From Pontibacter ummariensis (lineage in GTDB: Bacteria > Bacteroidota > Bacteroidia > Cytophagales > Hymenobacteraceae), in NCBI RefSeq assembly GCF_900188175.1, contig NZ_FZOQ01000013.1, positions 1 to 64,000 of the forward strand: DNA of 64,000 nt, read 5' to 3'. Shown here piece by piece: positions 17,625 to 25,614 of this stretch (position 1 is its first letter; every line of letters begins with the position of its first letter). The position numbers and the translations under genes are program-made. Under the pieces are notes generated by a model. That model ran no database searches, was not told the DNA's origin, and was given only the letters and a program-made list of their open reading frames with translations.

Positions 17625-19601
17625 TTATTTGAGTGAGTTTATCCAGGCGGCTATCTTGAGGGCCTCGTCCTTGGGCACCTGCGGCATGGGCGGCATAGGC
17701 GTGGCGTAGTCGGGCCAGTTCTCAGGCTTTGGCTCGTGGATGAGCTCGACGATCTGCTGGTTGGTGTAATTGCGCTTGGCCACCTCTCTGAAGGCCGGGC
17801 CTACCTGTTTCTTGTCAGGGTTATGACAGGCCGTGCAGGTATTCTTGGCCAGCAGGGGCTTGATGTCTTTTTCGTAATCCAGAGCCTCCTGCCTGGCTGC
17901 CACCGCCTTCGCCGGCGCCACCTTTGCCGTGGTGACAGCTTTAGCCCGCGCTTTTGAAGCGGGCTTGGCAGCTGACTTCTGGGCCTGCACAGCTGAATTG
18001 CGGGTGCTCGCCTCGCTCAGGCTCAGCTTCTGGCCCTGCGGGATGTTGTTCAAGGTGTAGTACCCTACCGGATGCACGAGCTGATAGTAGTTGTCTTTTG
18101 CCCGCACCCCGTCAAGGCGCACCACATGGATATAGCCCTCCCGCAGGTTGTCTACCACAAGGCGCGCTTTCATGCCGTCCTCCGATACTTTTACCCCCTT
18201 TACAGGAAGCTTCTCCATGTTCACGGGCGGACTACCGTATACTGCGTGATATTTATAGGTGTAGCTGTCTACGCCATAGGAAGCGAGGTCCTCTGCCGAT
18301 TTCCTGTCCACTGGCTTGGTAAACTCTATCTCGAAACCGTCTGGCATGGCTTTCACAGTGCGCATTTCAAATGGCACCTTGCTGTTCCACACCAGGCGCT
18401 GTAAGCCTTCATTGGCTTCGCCTGCCGATCCCCAGCCACGGTTGGTCTCCCCCACAAACAGAGAGCCGTCCGGTGCCCAGGCCATGCGGAGCACGCCTGA
18501 CTGGAACCCGCTCCGGAAATCAAAGGCTACCCCCTGGTACTCGTCGTTCACTTTCTCCAGGGCTATCCGCATGATCTTGCTCTGCCCCTGGTCACCTACC
18601 AGTAGCTGCCCTCCAAAGGGGCCAAAGTTCCCTTCCGGTATCGCCACGATCTCGGAGTTGGAGATGCCCAGGATGCCATGCGGCAACCAAACGGCAGGTG
18701 TCTGTAGACCGGGGAACTCCTTCTTCATCTGGTGCATGGTCACGAAGTCCCCGTTTTGCTTGTTTTCCGGCTTCACCGGCTGTCCGCTGGCATCGAACTC
18801 CTCACGTTTGTCGATCTTGGCAAATACCTGTTCCTGCCTCATGTTTACCGGGGAGTCTGCTCTGTCGGCCCAGCGTAGTCCGGCCGGGTGCACGGTAAAT
18901 GCACCTTTCTTCACGTGCCAGATACCGCCCGATCCTACCCAGTCCCCCTGGTTCTCGGCGTAAAACAGTTCTCCGTCCACCATGCCCAAACCGGCTGGTG
19001 AGCGCATGCCTGTGGCCCAGGGTTCCATCTTACCGTCCTCCGTGATCCGCATAATCCAGCCCCGCATCGGCACGAGGCTCTTGGCATGCCACCAGGGGTC
19101 CGGAAAACCCAGGTTGGCCGACACGAAGAAAGAGCCATCCGGTGCTATCTTAGGGCCAAAGCTGTACTCATGGTAGTTTCCTGACAAGGGCCAGGCGTAA
19201 ACGGTTTCAAACTCATCGGCCTTGCCATCGTTATCGGTATCCGTTAGTTTCGTTAGTTCGCCCCGCTGGGCCGCATACAGCGCCCCGTCCTTGTAGGCCA
19301 GGCCCAGCACTTCGTGCAGACCTGAAGCGAACTTACGGAAGTAGGGGCGCGCCGAGGTGGGGTTCTCTACGATAAAGATATCGCCTCTGCGGGTAGACAC
19401 ACCTAAGTTACCATTCGGAAGCACCGTCAGACCGCCTACTTCCAGCAGCGTCCCCTCCGGTGAGCTTACGCGCATGATCTTGAAGAAATCCTCCTCCATC
19501 GGCGACTCCTGTGCCTGTGCCTGCTGTTTGGCACTGAAAAGCAGGCCTGCCGCTAAGAGCAAACCTCCGACTATTTTTTTGCCTCTATTGCTATTGCTCA
19601 T
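17625..19601 (-). CDS. Sorbosone-dehydrogenase-like beta-propeller with C-terminal cytochrome c
   Basis: This 658-residue exported protein has a signal peptide (ending QQAQAQ). A large beta-propeller follows (about 35-430; GLTVLPNGNLGVSTRRGDIF, NYHEYSFGPKIAPDGS, MRSPAGLGMVDGELFYAENQGDWVGSG). It resembles glucose/sorbosone dehydrogenase-type and PVC-style membrane-bound dehydrogenase domains. After an Ala/Lys-rich linker (about 545-570) comes a class I cytochrome c with heme motif CTACH and an axial Met candidate in YATPMPPMPQVP. It probably oxidises a sugar or alcohol in the periplasm and passes electrons to its own heme. It lies 26 bp downstream of the DUF1080-PA14 gene and 81 bp upstream of the single-domain DUF1080 gene. 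Confidence 0.8.
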   Translation of the reverse strand: MSNSNRGKKIVGGLLLAAGLLFSAKQQAQAQESPMEEDFFKIMRVSSPEGTLLEVGGLTVLPNGNLGVSTRRGDIFIVENPTSARPYFRKFASGLHEVLGLAYKDGALYAAQRGELTKLTDTDNDGKADEFETVYAWPLSGNYHEYSFGPKIAPDGSFFVSANLGFPDPWWHAKSLVPMRGWIMRITEDGKMEPWATGMRSPAGLGMVDGELFYAENQGDWVGSGGIWHVKKGAFTVHPAGLRWADRADSPVNMRQEQVFAKIDKREEFDASGQPVKPENKQNGDFVTMHQMKKEFPGLQTPAVWLPHGILGISNSEIVAIPEGNFGPFGGQLLVGDQGQSKIMRIALEKVNDEYQGVAFDFRSGFQSGVLRMAWAPDGSLFVGETNRGWGSAGEANEGLQRLVWNSKVPFEMRTVKAMPDGFEIEFTKPVDRKSAEDLASYGVDSYTYKYHAVYGSPPVNMEKLPVKGVKVSEDGMKARLVVDNLREGYIHVVRLDGVRAKDNYYQLVHPVGYYTLNNIPQGQKLSLSEASTRNSAVQAQKSAAKPASKARAKAVTTAKVAPAKAVAARQEALDYEKDIKPLLAKNTCTACHNPDKKQVGPAFREVAKRNYTNQQIVELIHEPKPENWPDYATPMPPMPQVPKDEALKIAAWINSLK

Positions 19602-19627
19602 GATTCTTGTCTTTTAATTTACAGCGC

Positions 19628-21469
19628 TTAGTACAGAATAGAGTAAACCAACCTGTTGCGTACAGGCACGATCAGCTCTTGCCTGCCTCCAATGTTCCGC
19701 ACCAGTGGTTTCGCCCCTCCGGCCTCATCCAAGCGAATATAGTAGGCCTTCCCATCCACCAGGTAAGTCCCTTTCGATACTTCCTCGATCTCGTTCCCGT
19801 CTGCCAGACGCGCATACAGGTTGGCTGCGGGCTGGTCCACGCTGATCTGGCGCTGAATACCCTTCCCGTTTTCTAACAGGCTGATGGCATCCTGCACATT
19901 TGAGCCATACAGCTGGTACTTAAAGGTAGGCTCGTTCCTCTGATTCAGCCTATAGCCTTTCTGCCGGTAAGAGGTCCCTGTTGTATCTGTTACCCAGGCC
20001 TGCTGCTCGGAAGAGAGCCTGGCCAGGACCGGCGCCGGCTTACCGAAGAGCTGTACCGAGCCTGTAGCCCGCGATGAGCCATCTCCCCGCTCATGCCACA
20101 TAGGGGTAGCATCGAGGAAGGCACCGCGCCACAACTGCACAAGTGCTCCGTTGTCCATGTCGTAGGTATAGTGCAGCTGCTCGGGGCTGCCCACCGATAC
20201 GGCATGTGTTACACGATGATCACCGGGCAGATCAATAAAGCTGCGCAACACAGGCCGTTCCTTCGGATCCACTAAGATCGGGTCTGTCACGTCAGCCAGT
20301 TGGGCTTCTTTGTCACTGATCAGGAACTCACGCAAAGCAGGCCCTGATACCTGCAGCGTCATGGCTGGCTTGGCCCAGTCCATCTGCTTGGCATAAATCA
20401 CCTCTACGGGTACCTTCCCGGCAGGCAGCTTCACAGAACCGGTGCTGTTCCAGTAGTTCATCGGCATCACCTCCTTGCCGTTCACTTTTACCAGGCCTCC
20501 TCCTCCAGGAGTGGTGAGGTGAAAGGTATACTCTCCCGGCTCTTTCACCAGCATGGTGCCGGTATAGCGCAGCAAATACTGCCTGGCCTCCGTGCCCAGG
20601 TTCGCGTTTAGGGTGGCAGATGCCCCCTCGCTCTCTGGCTTCAGGTTCGCATAATTGGGCTCAGCATCAAATCTACCCGGGTAAATGGCATAATGCAGGT
20701 TCTCTAACTCTGGTTGGGGAGTCTTATATTCCGTCACAGTCACGTTACGGAAGGCCACCGCACCATGGTCGCCTTGCAGGCGCAGCGGCCCTTTGGCTAC
20801 CTCTTTCTCACTGTCGGCCCCTCGTGTAGGACCAAAGAGCTCAACGTTCTCGTGTATGGTCACGCCATTGAGTTCGGCGCGCAGTATCTTAGCGTTTTCC
20901 ACTTTGTTGCCCTGCGCATCAAAGCGAGGTGCCTGGAAAGATATTTTCAGGTGTTGCCATAAGCCCGGTGCCCGGCCTGCATTCTGGCGTGGAGCATGCC
21001 CCTGGTAGCCTTCCTGCCCCCTGGGGCGGGAGCTGTCCCAGCGTTCGTACACACCGCCGTTGCTGGCTGCCGACAGGTCTGTCTTGCCCCAGCTGTCCTC
21101 CAACTGCACCTCGTACAGCCCTTGCAGGTAGACGCCGGAATTAGCCCCAGGAGCCATCATGTAGTCCAGCTCTATGTCTGCATCGCCGTGCTCGAAAGCC
21201 GTGTACAGGTCCTTGCCTGCCCCCTTGCGCTTCGGCAGGTTCACCAATACGCCCTTCCCCGGTTCTGTCTGTAGCTTGTTCTCCTTGCCCAATTCTGCCT
21301 GCACATCGCCTACCACTTGCCAGCTCTTGCCTGGGTTTTGAAAGGCCGATAGGTCCTCCAGCCCCAACTTTCTTGTTTGCCCCAGAGCTGTGCTCCCCAG
21401 GGCCAGCGACGACAGCATAGCACTGAAAGCCATGAGCCGGTTAAAAGACAATAATCGTGGTCTAGCCAT
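19628..21469 (-). CDS. DUF1080 and PA14 domain secreted protein
   Basis: This 613-residue exported protein has a signal peptide (ending STALGQ). An N-terminal DUF1080 domain spans about 35-235 (LGLEDLSAFQNPGKSWQVVGDV, NSGVYLQGLYEVQLEDSWG, LRLQGDHGAVAFRNVTVTEY). A PA14 domain spans about 255-380 (YAIYPGRFDAEPNYANL, EPGEYTFHLTTPGGGGLVKVNG). A C-terminal region of about 230 residues is of no family I recognise. PA14 domains usually bind carbohydrate. It is the first gene of the three-gene oxidation/hydrolysis unit and the likely partner of the cytochrome-bearing dehydrogenase. Just upstream lie the decayed ends of two beta-galactosidase genes. No shared operator is seen upstream. Confidence 0.82.
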   Translation of the reverse strand: MARPRLLSFNRLMAFSAMLSSLALGSTALGQTRKLGLEDLSAFQNPGKSWQVVGDVQAELGKENKLQTEPGKGVLVNLPKRKGAGKDLYTAFEHGDADIELDYMMAPGANSGVYLQGLYEVQLEDSWGKTDLSAASNGGVYERWDSSRPRGQEGYQGHAPRQNAGRAPGLWQHLKISFQAPRFDAQGNKVENAKILRAELNGVTIHENVELFGPTRGADSEKEVAKGPLRLQGDHGAVAFRNVTVTEYKTPQPELENLHYAIYPGRFDAEPNYANLKPESEGASATLNANLGTEARQYLLRYTGTMLVKEPGEYTFHLTTPGGGGLVKVNGKEVMPMNYWNSTGSVKLPAGKVPVEVIYAKQMDWAKPAMTLQVSGPALREFLISDKEAQLADVTDPILVDPKERPVLRSFIDLPGDHRVTHAVSVGSPEQLHYTYDMDNGALVQLWRGAFLDATPMWHERGDGSSRATGSVQLFGKPAPVLARLSSEQQAWVTDTTGTSYRQKGYRLNQRNEPTFKYQLYGSNVQDAISLLENGKGIQRQISVDQPAANLYARLADGNEIEEVSKGTYLVDGKAYYIRLDEAGGAKPLVRNIGGRQELIVPVRNRLVYSILY

Positions 21470-21515
21470 AATCTTTTATAATAAATTCTCGTTGTTTCAG
21501 ATACGATGCATCTTC

Positions 21516-21775
21516 CTACCAGCCAGTTAGCGGTTGCAGGTAGAAGTTGAAGAAAGATTCCCGGCATGACCGATACTCTCGTCATATGGTTTCGCCCTCC
21601 AGCTGTTATTGCCTACTCTCATCTGTTTCATGTTTAGCAGGTGCCATGCCCTAAAATCACTGGGCATGAAGGATATAGTGTATCGCCGGGCTTTTTGTCC
21701 AATTAGGAGGCGGCACCAGCTCAAGGTCCTGTTGCCATCCGGCAGTTCGTAAAAGTTCATGCACTTCCTACTCAA
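21516..21775 (-). pseudogene. Remnant of a LacZ-type GH2 beta-galactosidase C-terminus
   Basis: An 82-codon minus-strand frame contains MKQMRVGNNSWRAKPYDE, which matches the C-terminal motif of LacZ-type beta-galactosidases (QMGVGGDNSWGAxPxxxY). About ten codons later the next frame reads ESFFNFYLQPLTGW and stops at 21516-21518, matching the usual last strand (YSFxFxLQPL). So one frameshift separates the two pieces. The upstream part (FYELPDGNRTLSW) is only loosely like the family. No catalytic region remains. This is a decayed 3' end, and it should not be annotated as a small protein. Confidence 0.55.
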
Positions 21776-21851
21776 GTTAGTGTGTACCCACTAAGTGGCT
21801 TCTTGAAACCCTTAAGATAAGAATACCTGCTTTCAATCCTCTGTTTTTTTG

Positions 21852-22436
21852 CTACTTTTCGAGGCTAATCGTAACAATGACAAGACTAAGTCTCTCAGAA
21901 ATCGGCGTTAACATCACTTCGCCCACCTCTTTCTGAGCCTGCAAGATGGTTATGACCAAATACCTCTGAAAGCCCTGCAGGGAATCATTCTAAATGACTG
22001 CTGGCAGGGCTGCAGACCATTTACCCCCAGCTATAAAGGATTTCCTGCTTATCTTCAGGTTTGACCTGCTGCCTGCTCGTGGCATTAAGCGGCTGCCCTT
22101 GTCTACAATCTTTACCGTTACAAAGGGCAGGTTTTGTCACCTGTGTCAATCGTGCTCCTGCCTGTCCCCAGCTCGATTCTGGCTCGTTTACCCGCTGTTC
22201 TGCTCTCTTTAGTGAGCGCCTGCTATCCGTTTATCCTGGAAATGGCTTTCAAGGTTCCCGTCCCCGGCTTGTATACATGCCATATCACATGCAGCCCCCT
22301 GCCTTTTTGGCTCTCCAACGATTTACCGTTTAAGAAGAACTTCTCCCCTCCGGCATTGTTGCGATACGCCATATGTCTAGGGTTAGTTAGCACGAAAAGA
22401 AGTTGGAGAAAGGCAACATACCTTCCTCCAACCAAG
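21852..22436 (-). pseudogene. Remnant of a GH2 beta-galactosidase-like C-terminus (DUF4982-type)
   Basis: Minus-strand pieces in broken frames match, in order, the C-terminal Ig-like modules of Bacteroidota GH2 enzymes. They are EKFFLNGKSLESQKGRG, IWHVYKPGTGTLKAISRING, an in-frame TAG at 22223, ALTKESRTAGKRARIELGTG and RSTIDTGDKTCP. After a frameshift come FVTVKIVDKGSRLMP and, further on, TILQAQKEVGEVMLTPISERL. Typical intact sequences read LFLNGKSLG, PGTLKA, RTAGKPARIEL, FVTVxVVDKxGxLVP and ILQSxKxAGxIxLTAxS. At least one nonsense mutation and two frameshifts are needed. The catalytic barrel is gone. The family level (GH2) is well supported, the precise activity less so. Confidence 0.72.
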
Positions 22437-22507
22437 CTAAACTCACCTTAATATAAACATAATTAATCCTTTCACTTGAACTTACTCGTCAGGGCGTGCC
22501 TTGGCTC

Positions 22508-25363
22508 CTACAGCTTTACAGAGGTTGCTTTTCCACTATAAGAAATCACTTTGTCTGGCTTGGCATCCAGCTGCAGCGCTCTTGGCTTGTCTGGGCGCAC
22601 ATACAACACGTTAAAGGTCCTGTTCTGCAGCATGCCCTCAAACTCGCCTTGCTGCTGGCCAATGGTCAGCGTTCTGGATGCTTCGTTATAGCTAATCGGG
22701 ATGGAAGCAAACTTGCCTTTCTCGTAGTTGTAGTTCGTGTTCTCATCCTCGTAGAGGTCAAAGCTAGCATCCTTTCCGCCATACACGTAAAGGGTAATTT
22801 CGTCGGCTGGCTTCTCGGTGGTGTATTCTATCTCCGGGCCAAATGGCAGGATAGCCCCTTCTTTTACAAAAATTGGCATCTGCTCATAAGGCGCATCTGC
22901 TACGATCTGCTTTCCGCCTGACTGGTAAGCCCCGGTATAGAGGTTATACCACCCGGTATTGGCTGGCAGGTACAGGTTTCTTTTCGTCGCCTTGTAGTCC
23001 GTTACCGGGTTTATCAGCAAGCTTGGCCCGAACATGAACTGGTCGCCAATGTTCAGCACGTTCTTGTCCTGCGCGAAGTCCATCACCAGTGGGCGCATGA
23101 TGGTATAGTCCTTATGGTACACGTGGCCCGCCAGCGAGTAGAGGTATGGCATCAGCCGGTAGCGCAGCTTGTTGTAATACACAATGGACTGGTAAGCCTT
23201 GTGGTCTTCCGGGGCGATGTTAAATACTTCGCGGTAAGGGTACTGGCCGTGAGAGCGGTACAGCGGCGTGAAAGCGCCGTACTGGTGCCAGCGGGTATTC
23301 AGCTCCCGCCACTCTTCCAGGGCTTCGCCTTTTGGATCCGGACGATCGTACTTGTCTTCCACAAAGAAGCCCCCGATGTCTGTTGTCCAATACGGCAAGC
23401 CGGAGACAGAGAAGTTCAGTCCGGCGGGAATCTGGCGCTTCAGCTCATCAAAGCGGGCTGAGATATCCCCACTCCAAGTGGCCGCCCCGTAGCGCTGCAG
23501 GCCACCGAAGGCAGAGCGGGTCAGGATGAACACCCGGTCGTTCGGGTTTGTCTCGCGCTGTCCTTCGTAAATACCTTTCGCATTCATCAGGGAATAGGCG
23601 TTGAAATACTCGTCTGCCGATCCTAAATAAGTAGGGTTCATCAACGACTTACGGTGCTCGATAGAAGCGTTCGACAAGATATCCGGCTCTGTTGCATCCA
23701 GCCACCAGGCGTCTACACCTAGCTTATATAGCTTCTTATCCAGCAGCTCCCAGAACAGCTCCTGCCCTTCCGGGTTAAAGGCGTCGTAAAAGGTAGACAC
23801 ATAGCCCTTGCCGATCCAGTCGCGCTCTCGGTTCTGGATGTTTTGCTTGTACAGCAGGCCTTTCTCGTCGAAAAGTTTGTAGTTCTCGATGCCCTCGTAA
23901 AACTTCGGCCACACTGAGATCATGAAGTGCGTGTTGTACTTGTTATGCAGCTGGTCGATCATGCCGGCAGGATCCGGGAAACGGGTTTCGTCAAACTCCT
24001 GGCTACCCCACTGGTCCTCTTTCCAGTAAGACCAGTCCAGCACGATGTTGTCCAGCGGAATGTCGCGCTTGCGGTACTCCGCTACAATGTCGAGGATCTC
24101 CTGTTGGGTTTTGTAGCGCTCCCGGCTCTGCCAGAAGCCCATGGCCCACTTGGGCATGATCTGCGCATTACCTGTCAATTCACGATAGCCGCTGATCACC
24201 TCGTCCATGTTCTTGCCGTTCACAAAGTAGTAGTCCAGTTTATCGCCTGCCTCCGAGGCAAAGGCGAACTTATCCTGTTCCGCCTTAGATTGTGGCGTCA
24301 GGAAGCGCAGCGAAATAAAGGACTGGCTGCCATCCGGGTCCCACTCGATCTTGATCGGGTGCTTTTGCCCTTTCTTTAGTTCCTTGGAGAAAACAGAAAG
24401 GCCGGGGTTCCAGGCTTCGCGCCACTTATCCAGCAGCAATTCCCCATCAATCCATACTTTGGTATAGCCCGAGGCCGGCATCCGGAAGCGGTGCACCCCG
24501 CTGGTATCACTCTCCAGGTAACCCTCCCAGGTTACTTTACCGCCCTCCAGGGAGTAGCCTTCCGGCAACTGCTTCAGCGAACTCAAAAACTCGTAGTCTA
24601 TCTCCGACTCCTGGCGCACGATCGGTGCTTTTCCCGCCTTCTTGTCCGACACATAGGTAGCCGTGAGGCCACCCGGTTTCTTATCTTTTGAATACAGCTT
24701 GAAAGCGCTTAAGGGTTGGGCCTGCCGTACGTCACCAAACTTAGTGATGGAATTGTTGTCCCACAGGATACCGTAGTTCTTGCTGGATACCAGGAAAGGA
24801 ACCACGGCAACCGAGTTGTACTGCGTCAGGTCTACCTGCGAACCCCGGTAATTCATCTGGCCCGTCTGGTGCTGCCCCAGGCCATAAAAGGCTTCGTCCT
24901 GGGCTGCCTTAAACTTCTTCTGCAGGGCATAGCCCTTCTCCTTGCCAAACGTGACAGGCTTAAAGGTTTGATAGCCCCCATTGCTCTCCTGCAGAATCAC
25001 GTTGCCGGCCTTGTCCAAGAAAGTTACCTCGCCGGTGTTGGCAGATACGCGTGCCTGCAGCGATTTCGTTTCCAGCACAAGCCCGTCCTTATTTTCCGCA
25101 ACAGTCCAGCCCTTCGTCTTCTTCCCCTCTTTGATCACCATCAAACTGGGATCTCCGGCAAAGGAGTTGATCGGGGTAGACGACACATGAATGATATCGT
25201 CCGACACGACCTGTAGCTTTAAGTACAGCGGGTCACCACTCTTTTCCTTTTGCAATTCGATCACCACGCCGTCATCAAGCTTTTTATAACTTTTAATGGA
25301 GGGCCCATCAAAAGAGGAAAGCATGAAGAACAGCAGCAGATAAACTAAACCTTTTACTCGCAT
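22508..25363 (-). CDS. GH31 alpha-xylosidase with inserted PA14 domain
   Basis: This 951-residue protein has an N-terminal signal sequence (MRVKGLVYLLLFFMLSS). The N-terminal GH31 galactose-mutarotase-like domain is followed by an inserted PA14 module (about 235-360; GYLESDTSGVHRFRMPASG). The barrel carries D556 in WWLDATEPDI (nucleophile motif) and D633 in WSGDISARFDEL (acid/base), and C-terminal beta-sandwiches close the protein. GH31 with a PA14 insert is the build of xyloglucan-specific alpha-xylosidases such as those of Cellvibrio and Bacteroides. It should remove alpha-1,6-xylose from the non-reducing end of imported oligosaccharides in the periplasm. No T9SS domain is present. The proposed operator and -7 box lie 40-108 bp upstream, and the regulator gene is next upstream. 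Confidence 0.92.
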   Translation of the reverse strand: MRVKGLVYLLLFFMLSSFDGPSIKSYKKLDDGVVIELQKEKSGDPLYLKLQVVSDDIIHVSSTPINSFAGDPSLMVIKEGKKTKGWTVAENKDGLVLETKSLQARVSANTGEVTFLDKAGNVILQESNGGYQTFKPVTFGKEKGYALQKKFKAAQDEAFYGLGQHQTGQMNYRGSQVDLTQYNSVAVVPFLVSSKNYGILWDNNSITKFGDVRQAQPLSAFKLYSKDKKPGGLTATYVSDKKAGKAPIVRQESEIDYEFLSSLKQLPEGYSLEGGKVTWEGYLESDTSGVHRFRMPASGYTKVWIDGELLLDKWREAWNPGLSVFSKELKKGQKHPIKIEWDPDGSQSFISLRFLTPQSKAEQDKFAFASEAGDKLDYYFVNGKNMDEVISGYRELTGNAQIMPKWAMGFWQSRERYKTQQEILDIVAEYRKRDIPLDNIVLDWSYWKEDQWGSQEFDETRFPDPAGMIDQLHNKYNTHFMISVWPKFYEGIENYKLFDEKGLLYKQNIQNRERDWIGKGYVSTFYDAFNPEGQELFWELLDKKLYKLGVDAWWLDATEPDILSNASIEHRKSLMNPTYLGSADEYFNAYSLMNAKGIYEGQRETNPNDRVFILTRSAFGGLQRYGAATWSGDISARFDELKRQIPAGLNFSVSGLPYWTTDIGGFFVEDKYDRPDPKGEALEEWRELNTRWHQYGAFTPLYRSHGQYPYREVFNIAPEDHKAYQSIVYYNKLRYRLMPYLYSLAGHVYHKDYTIMRPLVMDFAQDKNVLNIGDQFMFGPSLLINPVTDYKATKRNLYLPANTGWYNLYTGAYQSGGKQIVADAPYEQMPIFVKEGAILPFGPEIEYTTEKPADEITLYVYGGKDASFDLYEDENTNYNYEKGKFASIPISYNEASRTLTIGQQQGEFEGMLQNRTFNVLYVRPDKPRALQLDAKPDKVISYSGKATSVKL

Positions 25364-25402
25364 TCGTTTTTATAATAGTGCCTGGTCACTCATTTGTTAA
25401 CA

Positions 25403-25471
25403 GCAAGGTACTAAAACCTGTTCGCTAAGAGGGGTATCAAATGTTTCCGATATGACAATACGCCGTTAACA
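25403..25471 (-). promoter_or_regulatory. Proposed operator and promoter of the GH31 gene (site B)
   Basis: Minus strand: TGTTAAC (25465-25471), 16 bases, GGAAACATTTG (25438-25448), 27 bases, then TACCTTGC (25403-25410) as the -7 box, 40 bp before the start codon. Layout and spacing equal those of site A upstream of susC, and 18 consecutive bases (25431-25448) are identical to that site. Confidence 0.7.
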
Positions 25472-25553
25472 TAACTTATAAACAGCTATAAAAGTGGCTG
25501 TAGCGGAAATAACGCTCTGTTTTAGCTTCGTACCGCCTTTTATAGACAGGCAA

Positions 25554-25600
25554 TAAAAGCGAAAGGCTGAACCAGCAACTAGTTCAGCCTTTCGCTTTTA
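25554..25600 (-). terminator. Terminator after the hybrid regulator gene
   Basis: A perfect 18-bp inverted repeat (TAAAAGCGAAAGGCTGAA / TTCAGCCTTTCGCTTTTA) with an 11-base loop lies 15 bp after the regulator's stop codon. A- and T-rich outer stem ends suit termination. It isolates the regulator from the GH31 promoter. Confidence 0.85.
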
Positions 25601-25614
25601 GGATGAGAAAATAG

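Noticed and set aside
21527..21775. 82-residue hypothetical protein on the minus strand
   Set aside because: Its centre matches the LacZ C-terminal motif and the match continues in another frame, so it is a pseudogene piece.
21994..22451. Plus-strand frames of 60-105 codons in the gap before the GH31 gene
   Set aside because: They are complements of the GH2 remnant and have no protein-like features.
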